The notes below the pieces were generated by a model. It was not told the origin of the DNA, ran no database searches, and saw nothing but the letters and a program-made list of their open reading frames with translations. Of a stretch of 64,000 nt of DNA, positions 48,701 through 60,150 are shown piece by piece (the stretch's first letter is position 1; each line of letters starts with the position of its first letter). A program made the translations under genes and the position numbers. Source of the DNA: Apricaphanius iberus (taxonomy: Eukaryota; Chordata; Actinopteri; Cyprinodontiformes; Aphaniidae); assembly GCA_028564705.1 (NCBI GenBank), contig JAPXFQ010002431.1:930001-994000 (forward strand), in the 5' to 3' direction.

Positions 48701-51700
48701 TAGTACAGAACGTAAATAAGTCATCACAGTTCCAGCTGAAAGTCTTTATGGATTACTTTTCTTCTAGCTTTGATATATTAATGCCCCAGTTTTTAACCCA
48801 ATTTAGAAAAAAAATGATTGATAAAAATTATGACCTTATTTTTTTGACCCAGTCAGTCAAGAAATGTTGTAGCGCGATCTCTGATCAAGCCACAGATCGC
48901 ACAGACCGTTTGATGCAACATGAGGTCTACAATAGGATGCAAATAGATTGTGTAGAATTGACATAAGATTATGAATATAAATGGACTGTATTGATGTCAC
49001 AGTGTGGATATTCACATCTTAACACATGCACAGAAAAAAACACATTACACGCCACAAAGACCGGTGCATGTCCAGCCTAAACATTTAATTGTCTTTTTGT
49101 TCACTGGGTCGGATGAAGTTCGGTCGCTTTCACGCCTGAATTGTTCCGCTCTAGGGTTTGTTTAGAATCGCTCTGAGACCACCTCTTCAGCCGGGGCTCT
49201 GTTCGCTTGTTTGGTGCGCACAACAGTTCCCTGGGTTGTATTCAAAAAAGGCCTGGAGCAAGAGTAGCGAATTTATTTTAAGGGAAGTACGCAAGGCCGG
49301 GGTGAACACATCCCGAGTGGTGTTGAAGCTCATACTTATTACTTCTTCAAGGACTTGTTGTAGATCTAATTGCTGTGGGCAGAAAGATTATCTTGTAGCA
49401 GTCTGTGTTGCCGTTAAACTGAAGAAGCCTCCGACTGAAGACACCTATGCCGCATTTCCACTAGTGCCAGTGCGGTACGGAACCGGACGCTTTGACGTTT
49501 CTAGTTAAAAAAAGATTTTTTTATATTTTATTTTTAAACCACGTTCTGATATCAAGACAGTAACCAGATCAGCTCTGTATGTTTAGTGCTAAGCAGTGTG
49601 GACGGTCAATAAATTAATGAAGATGGGAGGAATAAGGATTCTGTTTATTCATTTGCTCCCACAAAATGCAAAAGGTCTCAATCTTCAATGCATTGTTCAG
49701 AATGTACCTCACTGTACCTTACTGAGATGTTGTAAAATCTGGAAGGCAAACACGCTGTGGTGGAAGTTTTAGGTTTTGTATTTCAATAAATGAAACCAAA
49801 AACATAATTTTAATGGCAGTGCAGTACTTTTAATTTGAGATTTTTCAATGCACTATTTCTTTTATTTATTTTTGTGACAAAATATAATTCCCCTGACTAG
49901 CATTATTAAACAAGGGCCAATTCCCTCTTATTTTACAGCATTAAAGGTTCATAATACAGGGTGAATATTTACAGAAACTCTTGGGCTGGGCGATACGGCT
50001 TGAAAATTAAGTCTCAGATTATTTTCATACCAAATCAAATTTCAGTTTTTAATCAAATTTTTCCTACCCTTTTTTTTCTGTAAAAAGATGGGATGCTACA
50101 GAGATGAGATGGTAATGGAAACACAACCTACTCGTTCCAGATAGTATTAACCCGTTCCATTCTGTACCGTACTGGCCTTAGTGGAAATGGGGCATTATTT
50201 GTAGGATAGTCTCATGAAAAGGATGTTCAGAATCATCCTTAATTATTTAGATTTTATGAGGAATCCTTCTATCCCTCATCAACTCCAGATTTTCCTCAAT
50301 TGTCCCCAGAACAGAAGCAGCTTCCTTTATCAGGTTGCCGAGCAGTTTTAACTCCTTTTTCTTTAGGACTTCTTTGGTGCAGCAACATATTGCTTAAGAG
50401 TTTTGATTTGCTTGACAAAGTGAAAGTTAACTGCAGTGGCTATAAAAAGCAAAAATGTTGCTGTTTTTGTCCCAAATCAACCAAGCTATCGGGGGTGAAA
50501 ATTACTTCTATTCCCTACATAGCTTTTAACAAACTTTAAATGGGCCTCTCTCATGAATATGCTCTAATTGAGCAGGGCTCAATGAGATGTGCTACTTTGT
50601 GTTATATAAACTCAAAATGCATTCAGGGGCCGTGTTCACAAAGACTCTTATCTTACCGCTAGGTGTTACTCCTAACACGCGCTTAAAGGTCTTACGTAGG
50701 AGTTGTCGTCTAAAACCTATTCACAAACGCACTAAGAGCTACTTTTACGTAGGACAAATCCCTAAAAGTAAGTTAAGAGTGCCGTCACGTTGCTATGGAA
50801 AACGTAATTTCCTATGCATGAGTAAATAAACGGACAGCAGTGTGATTGGTTGTTGAATGACACGTGTGAAACCAAGAAATAATGCAAGATGACATCTTTG
50901 TGTCGGCCAAGAGAATGACACTTCATACAACTAACACATAATAGCCTATTTACAGATAGGGTGAAGTTTAAAAACGAAAAAACGTGAAATGCATCATATT
51001 ACCCTGCCTAATGCCTGCTGATAGCTGGGATAAGCCGCCCCCCCCCCGCGACCCTGAATTGGATGAAAGCGGTATAGATAACGGATGGATGGATGCATCA
51101 TATTAAGGGAGTGATTGCAAGTAGCCTGTAAACAATTAGGCTGTCTAATGAGCATATCAGCCACATTTTAAATAGGACCCGCCCACACACACACACACAC
51201 ACTCACACACACAACACCACCACCGTGAAAAGCAACTCGCTAGAAAAGAACAAGGAAACCTAACTGGTCGCAGGACCAATCATTACTAATGGCACAGTTG
51301 GTACTGGAGAGGAGAACGGTTCTCCAAGGGCGAGTTGGAGCCGGGATTACGAATAAGAAGAAAAGGGAGGCATGGGTGGAAATGAGCAGAAACATAAATG
51401 CATCTTATCCAGCGGTGTCTCTAACGTCAGAAGAGTGTGAGAAGAGATGGTATTCTCTACAGTCCCAGTGGCTCGAGATCGCCGCTTATAAAAAGGATGC
51501 TGCTGCAACAGGTAGGCAATGTCCGTCATATAGGCATCCCTACATATGTTGCATAAATTGGAAGATGTGCACGTTTTCTTCTTTGTGCACCCTCGGCATA
51601 CCTGCAATCGCCATGAAATTGGCTTTAATTCGATGCAGTTGCTGGATGTCTAATGGGAACGGATGAATTGTTGGATAATGTGTGGTCGACAGAGTGCTTT

Positions 51701-53089
51701 AAAAGTTTGGTGGATTGATTGGCTGATAAATGGTTGTGGTATACCCGAGTCGTCCGCGTTGCAAAGTTGCATTTTCCCTGTGGCTAAATATCTTTGTGTC
51801 GCTAAACATTTAATTTCTGGACTGATCGGATTGTTACGTTTAGTTGGAGACGTGATTGCATCCCGCACCACATCTGCAATAAAGGATTTAGTCGCTTTCG
51901 TTTTGTTAATTCCGAATCATCCGTTAACACGTTGCGTCTGGCTTCAGCCATTTTGGGAGTCTTTGTGAATAGGTCTAAGGGAGTTAGGAGTCCTCTTGAC
52001 TTCTTCTTAGGACTCTCAGACTTAGGAGCTATTTTTGGCCTAAAAGTGGTTGTGAATTACTTTTATCTTAAGAAACTAGGAGTCCTAAATTTAAGAGTGA
52101 CACGCCCACATTTTTTAGGAGTTACTCCTAAATTCGGCAGTTAAGACCTACTTTTAGCCCTAAAATTCTTTGTGAATACGGCCCCAGGTTTGTGGCTGTG
52201 ACATTACAAAACCGTCCAATACCTTAGAAAGTGCCCTGTATATGCAATGTTGTGCCTTTGATCTCACAGTCAGCTCCTTTTTTACCTCCTGCAGGAGATG
52301 ACCCAAATGTCCATCACTGTGTTGAAGACAAAGAGGAGGACGGAACAGACAGCTGCGTGGACTGCTGGACGCACTCCGACGAAAACCGTCAGTGCAAGAG
52401 TAAAAAGAAGAAGAAAAAGGCCAAGAGCTGCAATGAAAAGGTGAGGCAACTTAGAGGAAACGGTAGGTTGCATTCAGGGTGCTTAACGTGTGAAAGGTAA
52501 CACTGTAGTGTCTCTACAGGAACCGCAACCTGAAGGATGCAAGTCAGACGGGAACACCACAGACCACAATCTGACAGCAGCAAACACTTGTCGAACCAAA
52601 GACATTTTTTCCTCTTTATGTGACGATAAATTTGCTAATATTGCACTACAGTTACCATGGACAGTCCATCAAACCAACCTTAATCTTCACATGAGGACTA
52701 AAAAGGCAAATTTAAGTCTGGTGGAACTTCTGGTAAGATTTTTGATAAGCATCAGTGCAAGGGTAGTAATTAAATGCATATTTAACATTGAAAGTACATT
52801 TTCTTACAAGATACGAGACTTAATGTTGAGATTGTGACCATACCAGATCATCTTTTTTTTTTTTTCTCATTTGTTCCTCACTCAGGATGATTCCGAGGTA
52901 ACTTCTGATGAAGAGAGCGGTCTGACGCAGGATGAAATCCAGGCCTTTCTAGAACAAAACCAGTCCTTCTACAGCAACCGCCACCAGTATCGACAGCTCC
53001 TCAAAGAGAAATTCACCGACTATTGCCGTGCCACCGAGCGGAGCAAGCGGCTCTGTGGGAAGTGGTTTGCCACAACCAGTGTCAAGTAA
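42707..53089 (+). CDS. ggnbp2: Gametogenetin-binding protein 2, complete (13 coding exons)
   Basis: Exons: 42707-42799, 43216-43296, 43432-43685, 44530-44628, 46993-47106, 47203-47412, 47537-47711, 47793-47981, 48078-48219, 48317-48439, 52295-52440, 52520-52732, 52886-53089. All introns are GT-AG and the phases join without a break, giving 2043 nt, 680 aa (human 697). Recognisable blocks are MARLVAVCREGEED, LSQLVPCVGCRRSVERLF, KLNDMIDAIPKSKKNKRC, WMDVWELMSQECRDEVV, FCTDCKNK and AHLLGRAEPEF. A basic KKRQKRKNRRKNK stretch follows at about 386-398, and SRKKKKKK-like lysine runs and an acidic Asp/Glu run occur in the variable C-terminal half. GGNBP2 binds gametogenetin and is needed in spermatogenesis and placental development; its biochemical activity is not established. 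The intron before exon 11 carries Harbinger copy B. Confidence 0.96.
44800..44845 (+). repeat. LINE 3' tail (Rex1/RTE-like)
   Basis: The text 'cggaatttccccttgtggga' followed by 'caataaaggattattctatt' is the classic 3' end of a fish non-LTR element, ending in short ATTCT-type repeats. Only the tail is present. Confidence 0.65.
44860..45965 (-). mobile_element. Tc1-like transposon with heavily decayed transposase
   Basis: On the minus strand, the terminal part of a Tc1-like transposase is readable at 45199-44972 (IAKRKMLDVRTNNTEELKAP and MASMLRRIEAVIDAKG). Further upstream blocks, such as the region around 45600-45740, correspond to the N-terminal half. The ends carry 'gcttatgaaaacccc' at 44920 and 'gagcttttcataagctg' at 45940, an inverted pair expected for the termini. 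Many indels and stops are present and the copy is dead. It lies in a ggnbp2 intron. Confidence 0.75.
48628..48705. repeat. Fish interspersed repeat tail
   Basis: The stretch 'agaatcagaatcagctttaa' followed by 'tggccaagtatgatacatac' and 'aaggaatttgactctgg' is a ubiquitous teleost repeat tail, probably of LINE or SINE origin. It has no coding capacity. Confidence 0.6.
49448..50194. mobile_element. Inverted-repeat (MITE-like) element, about 747 bp
   Basis: The left end TGCCGCATTTCCACTAGTGC and the right end CCTTAGTGGAAATGGGGCA are inverted copies with a few mismatches. The inner parts 'cagtgcggtacgg' and 'ccgtactgg' continue the pairing. The flanks are CTA and TTA, so a 2-3 bp TA-containing target duplication is possible. 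A hAT-like end lies inside (about 49984). The superfamily is not determined. Confidence 0.6.
51184..51213. repeat. (CA)n microsatellite inside Harbinger copy B
   Basis: An almost pure CA run with one interruption (CACT). The corresponding place in copy A (about 2028-2056) is a C-rich homopolymer tract, so the site is an expansion hot spot within the family. Confidence 0.85.
51289..51511 (+). pseudogene. Harbinger Myb/SANT-like protein, first exon (copy B)
   Basis: It starts with ATG (MAQLVLERRT) and reads KKKREAWVEMSRNINAS, then CEKRWYSLQSQWLEIA, ending at the donor CAACAG|GTAGGC. The frame is intact in this copy, unlike copy A. No downstream exon of the Myb-like gene and no transposase gene could be recognised, so it is called a non-functional fragment. 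Confidence 0.6.
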
Positions 53090-53617
53090 CCACATCTTCC
53101 TGTGGAGATTCAAAGCACTCATGACCACTGCTGCAAGTTTGTTAGAAAAGATGCATTTCAGGTGTATCCTTTGGTGTCTTGTTGCGTCGTTTCTTCTCTA
53201 AAATCAACGTGATTATTTTCTCTTCGACATCTCGTATTCTTATGCACTAGTACACTGACACAGTTGTTCATCTCAGTTTGCCACATTCATACATGTAGTA
53301 GTCTCTTTGACCAAGCCTAGCTATTTATTGTTGGTCTTCTATTGGGTTGCGGGGGTTAGAGCACAGTGGATTAGGAAACTAAGTTTTGCAAGCTGTGACA
53401 TTAGGGATGAATTTTAGTGGTCTTATTTTTATGATTTTTGTTTCCATTTTTTTTTTTTTCATTATGGTGACACAAGTGTAGTGCTAAAAGGTTGCACCAT
53501 GAAATGTGTACAGAAATATAAAAAAATTATAAGAATTATAAAAATTTTACAGAGCATAAACATCCATTTGTAATAAATTTGGGGTGTATTAAGAGCGCAT
53601 TGTTGAAAAAATTACTA

Positions 53618-53623
53618 AATAAA
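53618..53623 (+). promoter_or_regulatory. ggnbp2: ggnbp2 candidate polyadenylation signal AATAAA
   Basis: A canonical hexamer about 530 bases after the stop codon, in an AT-rich 3' UTR. An alternative signal further on cannot be excluded. Confidence 0.55.
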
Positions 53624-55489
53624 GAATATTTATTAATATGAATTATGTCTCTTTTTTTCCTACACTCCAAGTATTAGTTTTTCTTTAAATTATAAAAACT
53701 TTGTAGTGTACATAACTGGTTTTAGAAACCAGTTAATTGTTGTTTTTTTATTCAAAAGTGACATAACTTTCTAAACTCTGTAAAAAAAATGTATTAGTAC
53801 AGTTGTGTCCAAAATAGTTAAAAATAAATGGATCTGTATTTCCATGCATACAAATGCAATGGTATAATTTACAAAGTAATGAAAAGTGATTAATTCTGCT
53901 GTAAGAATTTGAAACATTTGAAAAAATAAAATCACATTCGTTGTTTAATGGGATAATAACAACGAGCCACTTTCTAATCGCGTTTTATCATTATGCTGCA
54001 TTTGCCTGTAATTTACACGCGATGGCGCCAGACACCCACTCATCTGAAGTTAATGTACAACCTGTTGAATCACCGCATCACTCCACAGATTTTTTTTATT
54101 TTATTTTATTGTTACTTGGTCAAATAGAACTTCCAAACGTGTATTCTATGGATTTTATTTCATCAGTTGCCACCATTAAATACAAAATGGAAGTGATGGT
54201 GGTCAAGAAAATTAAATGCAAGACATTTCTGCTTATGTGTACTATTAGGGAAGAAAAATGCAGAAATGTCTGAGGAAAAAAAAACCGTTCAAGTTTTATA
54301 AGATTGTATAGTCAAAAGATGTATTCATATGTTGGGACATGCCAAAAAAGGAATCAAGACTATTACTACTACTTCAAACTTGTTTTTACACTACTTGTAC
54401 TTGTTTTTACGGTACAATTTTTGGAAAAACGTTAATTTACATTTATTTTTCATATTTTCCCTAAAAAAAATTAAAAACCCACAGATTGCTTGCACTTAAT
54501 TACCTTACAAGTTACATAATTTTTTGTATAAATTACAATCTTTCATCCATTTCATATTTGAGTTAAAAATGTATAACAGCATATCATTTTTTTGTAAAAC
54601 TAACACCCTTGGACAGTTTGATAAAACACAATCTTTGTAGTAAATCTGATCAGTTATTATACATACAAAATCTGTATAAATTGTCCAATTTTACAGTCTG
54701 ACCCAAGTATAAAACACAAATATTTACTATAAAAATGTTTTGTGGCACAATTACTGTAAATGCCATGTTCTATTAGAGTACCCTTAAAATAATCTGTGTA
54801 TGTTACAGTGATGTGTACACCTAAATGTTTAGCTTAACTGTATCATTACCCAAAATATGACTGTTTTTACAGATCATAGCTGTGGAATCTTAGAGATTAG
54901 GTGAAAGGCCTCATCTTTGTCAGGTGAAAGGCCTCATCTTTGTCAAGGCCTCATCTAATAATCTCATACGCAATATTCTATAGATGCATTTACAAATATA
55001 TCAAGTCACATAAACCCACATTAGGACTTCTTTGCAATGTTCATTTTGTGTAGATTTCTCTTAATTTGATGGCTCTTACTGCTGTACACAAACAAATAGA
55101 ATAGTTTTTTTACCGTCAGCATAAAACCGGTAAAAACCACATAAGGACTTTTTTGATGCATTTGAAACCTTTTACTGCATCGGTCAAAGCTGCTGTAGAC
55201 ATGTTGGCAGTACTGTGGAGCTCCACTTCTGCTGTGTTCATGAATGAGTAAGGAGAGAGATACACAGAACTGCTGTTCTGACGAATGCCCTGCTTCAGGC
55301 TAAAATGACCAAAGTATAAAATGCTCTAAATCTGTGGCAAAAGTCACTTTGTCCCACTGTTGAACACAAGCTCACACTAAAACCAAATGAGCAACTGCAG
55401 AGTTTGACATTATTTTATATACTTCTGGCTGGCAGTTTTAAAAAAAATATTATTATTGTCATGGAATTTTCTCTTGATTATTTTTGTTG
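53624..55489. other. ggnbp2-dhrs11 intergenic region, first part
   Basis: The region is very AT-rich with no supported gene. It contains the short tandem repeat at 54899-54956. The 110-codon frame at 53941-54273 has no recognisable domain. Confidence 0.5.
54899..54956. repeat. Short tandem repeat, 23-bp unit
   Basis: The unit AGGTGAAAGGCCTCATCTTTGTC occurs twice in direct succession (54899-54921 and 54922-54944), followed by a partial third copy (AAGGCCTCATCT). The two full copies are identical, so the duplication is recent. Confidence 0.85.
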
Positions 55490-58400
55490 TTGCTCCGTCA
55501 ATAACTCGACAAGTGTAAAAAACAAAAACATGATCATGTGCAGGTTTCTTGCAGTGTGCGTAAAGCAGAGCTGAAACAAATCATCTGTGATAGGCTTGCG
55601 GAGGAAGGAGTATTTCCCTCTGCAAGTGATGTACGAGGTGAAGAAGAAGAGGCGGAAGCGGCAGCCATGCCACCTGTTGCAGGTTCGGTGTCTGCCCCTG
55701 CGTCTACATTTGACGGTATAGGAAAAAAAGTGAAGACCTGCGTCTGATTCTTCGCGTGAAGGAGGCGGAGATTCGCAACGAGGAGTTGGAGTTGCAGGCC
55801 ATGCATCTCCGCCTGAGAACATCGGAGTTGGAGAACGGTTCGACTGCTGCGCCACAGACTGTGAACACCACACCCCTGTCTGGTTTTGTTGAGTTTGATA
55901 TAACCAAATATATCACACCGGTTCCTCATTTTCGTGAGTCCAAAGTTGGTTCTTATTGTTGTGCTTTTGAACGCATGGTTTCTGCTCTAAATTGGCCTTA
56001 AGAGTTTTGGCCCTTATGCTGCTTTCAATGCAAACTTGTGGGCAAGGCTCAAGAAGTATGATCAAGTTTATCGATTGAACAAAGTTTAAATTGCGATATC
56101 TTGAAAAAGTCTGTTTTACAAGCATATGAACTTGTCCCAGAGGCTCATAGACAAAAGTTTAGGCAATTTGGAAAAACTGCAAACCAGACGTGTGTTGAGT
56201 TTGCGCGTGAGAGACGTGTTCTATTTGGGAAATGGTGTCAGTCGTGTAAAGTTATTAGTTTAGGAGATTTGAAAGAGCTCATTTTGCTCGAAGAGTTTAC
56301 AAATTGTTTATCAGAGCGTGTAGTTATTTACTTAAATGAGCAAAAAGTTTCGCCTCTGAATAAAGCTGCGGTTTTGGGCAGATGGGTTTATCCTGACGCA
56401 TAAAAATACATTTAGTTTGCCTGATAATGTGACCTCAGGAAAAATTGTATCTCCAAGAGCTGTGCGTAAAATCATGCCAGCTACGTAAATCGTACGTCCG
56501 TGAGTGTTTTTACTGTCATGAAACCGACCACCTGATTGCTACGTGTCCTGTGCTTTAACATAAAGAAACCCCAAACCTCAACAATCCTGTTGGGGTATAT
56601 GGGTTAATAAAATCATCTCCTCAGGTTGATGCCCACCCAGGGGTTGGGCAAACACAAAAAGCGCAAGTCGATCCCCAATTTCTGCCCCTCGGTTCTCCTG
56701 GTTTTGTTTCCTTAAATGGCGAGAGAAAGAAGTTTCCTGTAAATATATTAGGGCATACAGGTTGCACACGGGGTCGTTTTTGTTAGAATCTGGGTTACCT
56801 CTGAGTGGACAGACCTCTTGTGGTGCTGATGATGATTTGGTGTGGGGAATCAAAATGAGTGTGATTAAAAGCACCACTCCACGGTGTGCATCTTCATTCG
56901 CCGCTTCTGTCAGGACGTGAAGAAGTTGCGGTCCACTCTCAATTACCAGTTGGAGGAATAACTTTTATTCTCGGAAAGGATTTGGCCGGTGACACGGTTG
57001 TTCCTTCGTTAGGAGTCGTGGATGATCCGGTAGTCTTTACCTGTTGCTCCGAGCGCTTTTGTTTATCCTGCATGTGTGATTTCACGCTCTCAGACTCGAC
57101 AAAAATGGATGATATTGCGGATTTAAATACAGATGAATGCAGTGTGCTGCCTGAGGAAAAAAAGCAAGTTGAATAAATGTGACACTAACTCGATTCCTTC
57201 AGATGCTGATTTGGGTTTAAATCTTACTCGAAAAATGTTGAGCAAAGAAAGGGGAAATGATGCCACGTTGTTTTCTTGCTTTTCTTCTGCTGCAGCCCCA
57301 AAGGCGTCCGATTACCCGGTGAAATACTATTTCGAGGATGATGTTCTTTTGAGATCTTGGTCTCCCGATCGAACGGATTTACGCACTCAGATCGTTGTTC
57401 CCGCAGTCCATCGGAAACATGTAGTCATGATGCCATTCTAGCTGGACACCTTGGCATTAAAAAGAATTATGATCGTGTGCTGCGTAATTTGGCCTAGACT
57501 GAAATCAGTCGTTCCTGCCATATATGTCAGATGGTGGGAAAACCAAACAAACTTATTCCAGCTGCCACATTAAAGCGAATCCCTTTAATCGGAGAACCAT
57601 TTGAACGAGTTTTGTTAAACTGTGTGGGTCCTCTACCAAAAAACGGCATCGGGAAATCAATATAACAATTACGTGCGCCGCCACTCCTTTCCCCGAGGCT
57701 GTCCCATTGCGCACATTGAAAGTGAGGGCCATTGTTAAAGCACTGATTAAATTATTTTCTACTTTCGGTCTGCCTAGAGTTGTGCAAACTGATCAGGGAA
57801 CAAACTTTATGTCTTAAAATATTTGATCAGGTTTTAAAGGCATCAAACTTCTAGCCCGTATCACCCGGAGTCCCAAGGAGAGCTGGAGCGTTCCCATCAG
57901 ACTTTAAAAAAATATTCGGTCTAAATACTGTGTTGATTCAGGTAAAGATTGGGATGAAGGTCTTCCGCTCTTATCGTTTGCAAATAGGGAAACGACTCGG
58001 GAATCTATAGGCTTCAGTCCTGTTTTTTTTTTTTTTTTTGCAAAACTGTGCGGTGGTTGTCAAAGTCTTCTTTGCCTGAACATAATTTCTTGGACTTTGT
58101 TTGTAAATTTAAAGAACGTTTACATCAGGCATTTGAATTGGCTAAACGAAATTTGGCACACTTTCAAGTTAAAACGAGAAATCATTATGAAAGAAAGTCG
58201 GTGATCCGAAACTTTAAACCAGTCGACAAAGTTTCCTGGATCCTGTCTTCAAGCTCAGTTTCCAGGCCCATACGTGCTGGATCGAAAAATCTTCATCAGC
58301 TACCAGATCGTAAACGAAAGACCAGTATTTGCCACGTTAATATGCTGAAAAGTTATTAATTTAGAGAGATACCCCTGAGTTGCCTGCTGTTGTTCACCCT

Positions 58401-60150
58401 CCAGCGGCTTCTATGTGCGCCTCTTTTGCGTATCATCCAGCAGAGGACGGGTTAACTGAAAAGAGTGGTTGTATGCCTGGGGCTTGTTTGGATAATTCAG
58501 AGCCGTTGAATAATCTGGAGTCATTTTAATCACATTTGTCTTCAAGTGAGAGGGAAGGTATGAGTAGGCCTGTTGTAAAGGAATACTTTTTTCAGTTCAT
58601 CGATGTGGACACTCATAATCCTATAAAACAGCATTCACACAGACTAAATCCAATAAAACGGGCACAAATACAACAAGAAGTGGATTATTTGGTTGCTCGG
58701 GGTTTAGCCGTAGCCTACCTAGTGGAAGCCCTTGGAGCGTCTCCCTGTCTGCTGGTTCCAAAACCAGACTGTACTTCTCGGTTTTGTACAGATTTGCTAT
58801 CACTAATGCTGACTCTTTTCCTCTCCCCCGGATGGAGCATTGTATTAATCGTGTTGGAGCTCCAAGTTTGTTAGAAAACTCGATTTGTTGAAGGGATATT
58901 GGCAGGTCCCACTGACTCCTAGGGCATCTGATATGTTTGCGTTTGTTACAACTGTTTTTTTTTGTTTTACTGTAGGCCCACACAGTGATGCCCTTCGGAA
59001 ATGCGTAATGCGCCCGCTACGTCCCAGCGTCTTATTGAAGGGGTTTAGAGGGGAACAGAAAACTGTGACGCATAGTTGGACTATGTTGTCATTCATTCTG
59101 CTACAATTGGTGAACACCTAGAGACGCTTTCTATGGTGTTTGAGCGTTTTCGTGGCGCGCCTTTGACTTTAAACCTGGCTAAATGTGAGTTTGGAAAGGA
59201 CACGATCACTTCTCTGGGAAAACGGGTTGGTCAATGACAGGTTCGCCCGCTTGCAGAAAAAATTCAAGCAGTTTTGGCGTTTTTTGCCTGTACCACAAAA
59301 CAGACGAGAGGTTCGTCGTTTTCTGGGGATGTTCTGATTTTATCGTGGGTTTTGTAGGAATTTTTCAGAAGTTGTTTTTCCACTCACTTGGCTCTCTACT
59401 AGGGACTGTTATGCAGTGCGCCACTTCTTCATGCACCCAGTTGTGGGTACATTGGTTCCACCGTACAGCCGGTTCAAGTTTTCAGGAAAACTTATTCATC
59501 CATTGATTTTTTTTTAACTCGGATGCACAAATCAGAGACTGCTGCGCTGGTCCTTACTACAGGATTTCAGCCAACAACGAACTTATAAAAAAGGTAAAGG
59601 TACTGGCGGATGCACTTTCGTGGTCTGTGGAGTTTTTTTTCTTGAATTAAACATTTTGAGGACAATGTTTAATTCTTGGTAAACGGAGTGTTACGACTGT
59701 GGTTGCAAGTTTTCTTCTTTTTTCCCCCCAGAATATATTTATTCTTCAGGTGCCTTTTTGATTGGTGCGTAAAGAGGCCGGAGACTACCTGCTGATTGGT
59801 TGCTGCAGAGTATATAATGCCTCGATGGCGGAGCTGTCTCCATCCATCCTCAGCTCCCTCCAACCAACCAGACTCGCAGCCCATTGTTTCGTTAAGCGTC
59901 TTTTCGTAGGGCTTGGGTTGCCATTTCAGTTTTGTAAGTTTTTCTCCTGTGTTGTTGGCTTAGGGAGATAAAGTTTGTGTCTTTATTTTATTTATTTTGC
60001 TTGAGGTGAGATTCATTTTGCGAGGTAGTTCTTTTTGTTTAAGTTGGCCTGAGACCCACCCTGAAGCCTAAACCATCAGTGATGTTTAAAAGGAAATAAA
60101 ACACCTGTAATCTTTTTACATCTGTGCCTTGGTCTGCTGGAAGTCTGTTA
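55490..60150 (+). mobile_element. Gmr1-like Ty3/gypsy LTR retrotransposon, decayed, 5'-truncated
   Basis: Domain relics in order: gag (about 55540-56400, split in three frames); a CCHC zinc knuckle (C-x2-C-x4-H-x4-C at 56505-56546); a protease vestige (about 56735-56775, with HTG where DTG is expected); integrase zinc-binding region (about 57420-57540) and core (about 57600-57910, QTDQGTNFM and the downstream Glu block); a GPYV-type integrase tail (about 58260); a linker; reverse transcriptase (about 58620-59230, with CLLVPKPD, LLKGYWQVPLTPRAS and LNLAKCEFG); a degenerate RNase H ending ADALSWSV (about 59600-59635). Integrase precedes RT, the copia-like order known in the Gmr1 clade of deuterostome Ty3/gypsy elements. 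Many stops and frameshifts make it inactive. A 3' LTR is present and no 5' LTR was found. Confidence 0.85.
59689..60150 (+). repeat. 3' LTR of the Gmr1-like retrotransposon
   Basis: It starts TGTTACGACT just after the pol remnant and a weak purine stretch (AAACGGAG). A TATA-like 'gagtatataatgcc' lies at about 59808-59821 and a polyadenylation hexamer AATAAA at about 60094. The proposed end AAGTCTGTTA (60141-60150) is roughly the inverse of the start. The 3' edge is uncertain by some tens of bases. Confidence 0.65.

Larger units (their letters stand above)
48440..50626 (+). other. ggnbp2: ggnbp2 intron 10, first part
   Basis: The stretch contains a fish repeat tail (about 48628-48700) and an inverted-repeat element (49448-50194). 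A hAT-like end ('gggctgggcgatacggcttg', about 49984) is nested in the latter. No exon is seen. The plus-strand frames at 48748-48966 and 49158-49508 have no recognisable domain. Confidence 0.5.
50627..52184. mobile_element. PIF/Harbinger-type element, copy B (1558 bp)
   Basis: The termini are GGGCCGTGTTCACAAAG and CTTTGTGAATACGGCCC, a nearly perfect inverted repeat. An exact CAG duplication flanks it at 50624-50626 and 52185-52187. It is collinear with copy A (1438-3030) along most of its length. It has about 85 bp missing near 50875 and a (CA)n tract where copy A has poly-C. It lies in ggnbp2 intron 10. Confidence 0.9.

Noticed and set aside
53941..54273. 110-codon plus-strand frame downstream of ggnbp2
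   Set aside because: It has low-complexity AT-rich composition, no recognisable domain, and no transcription or splicing signals nearby.
55478..55929. Two minus-strand 131-codon frames
   Set aside because: They are shadows of the plus-strand gag region of the Gmr1-like element, whose order of domains continues downstream.
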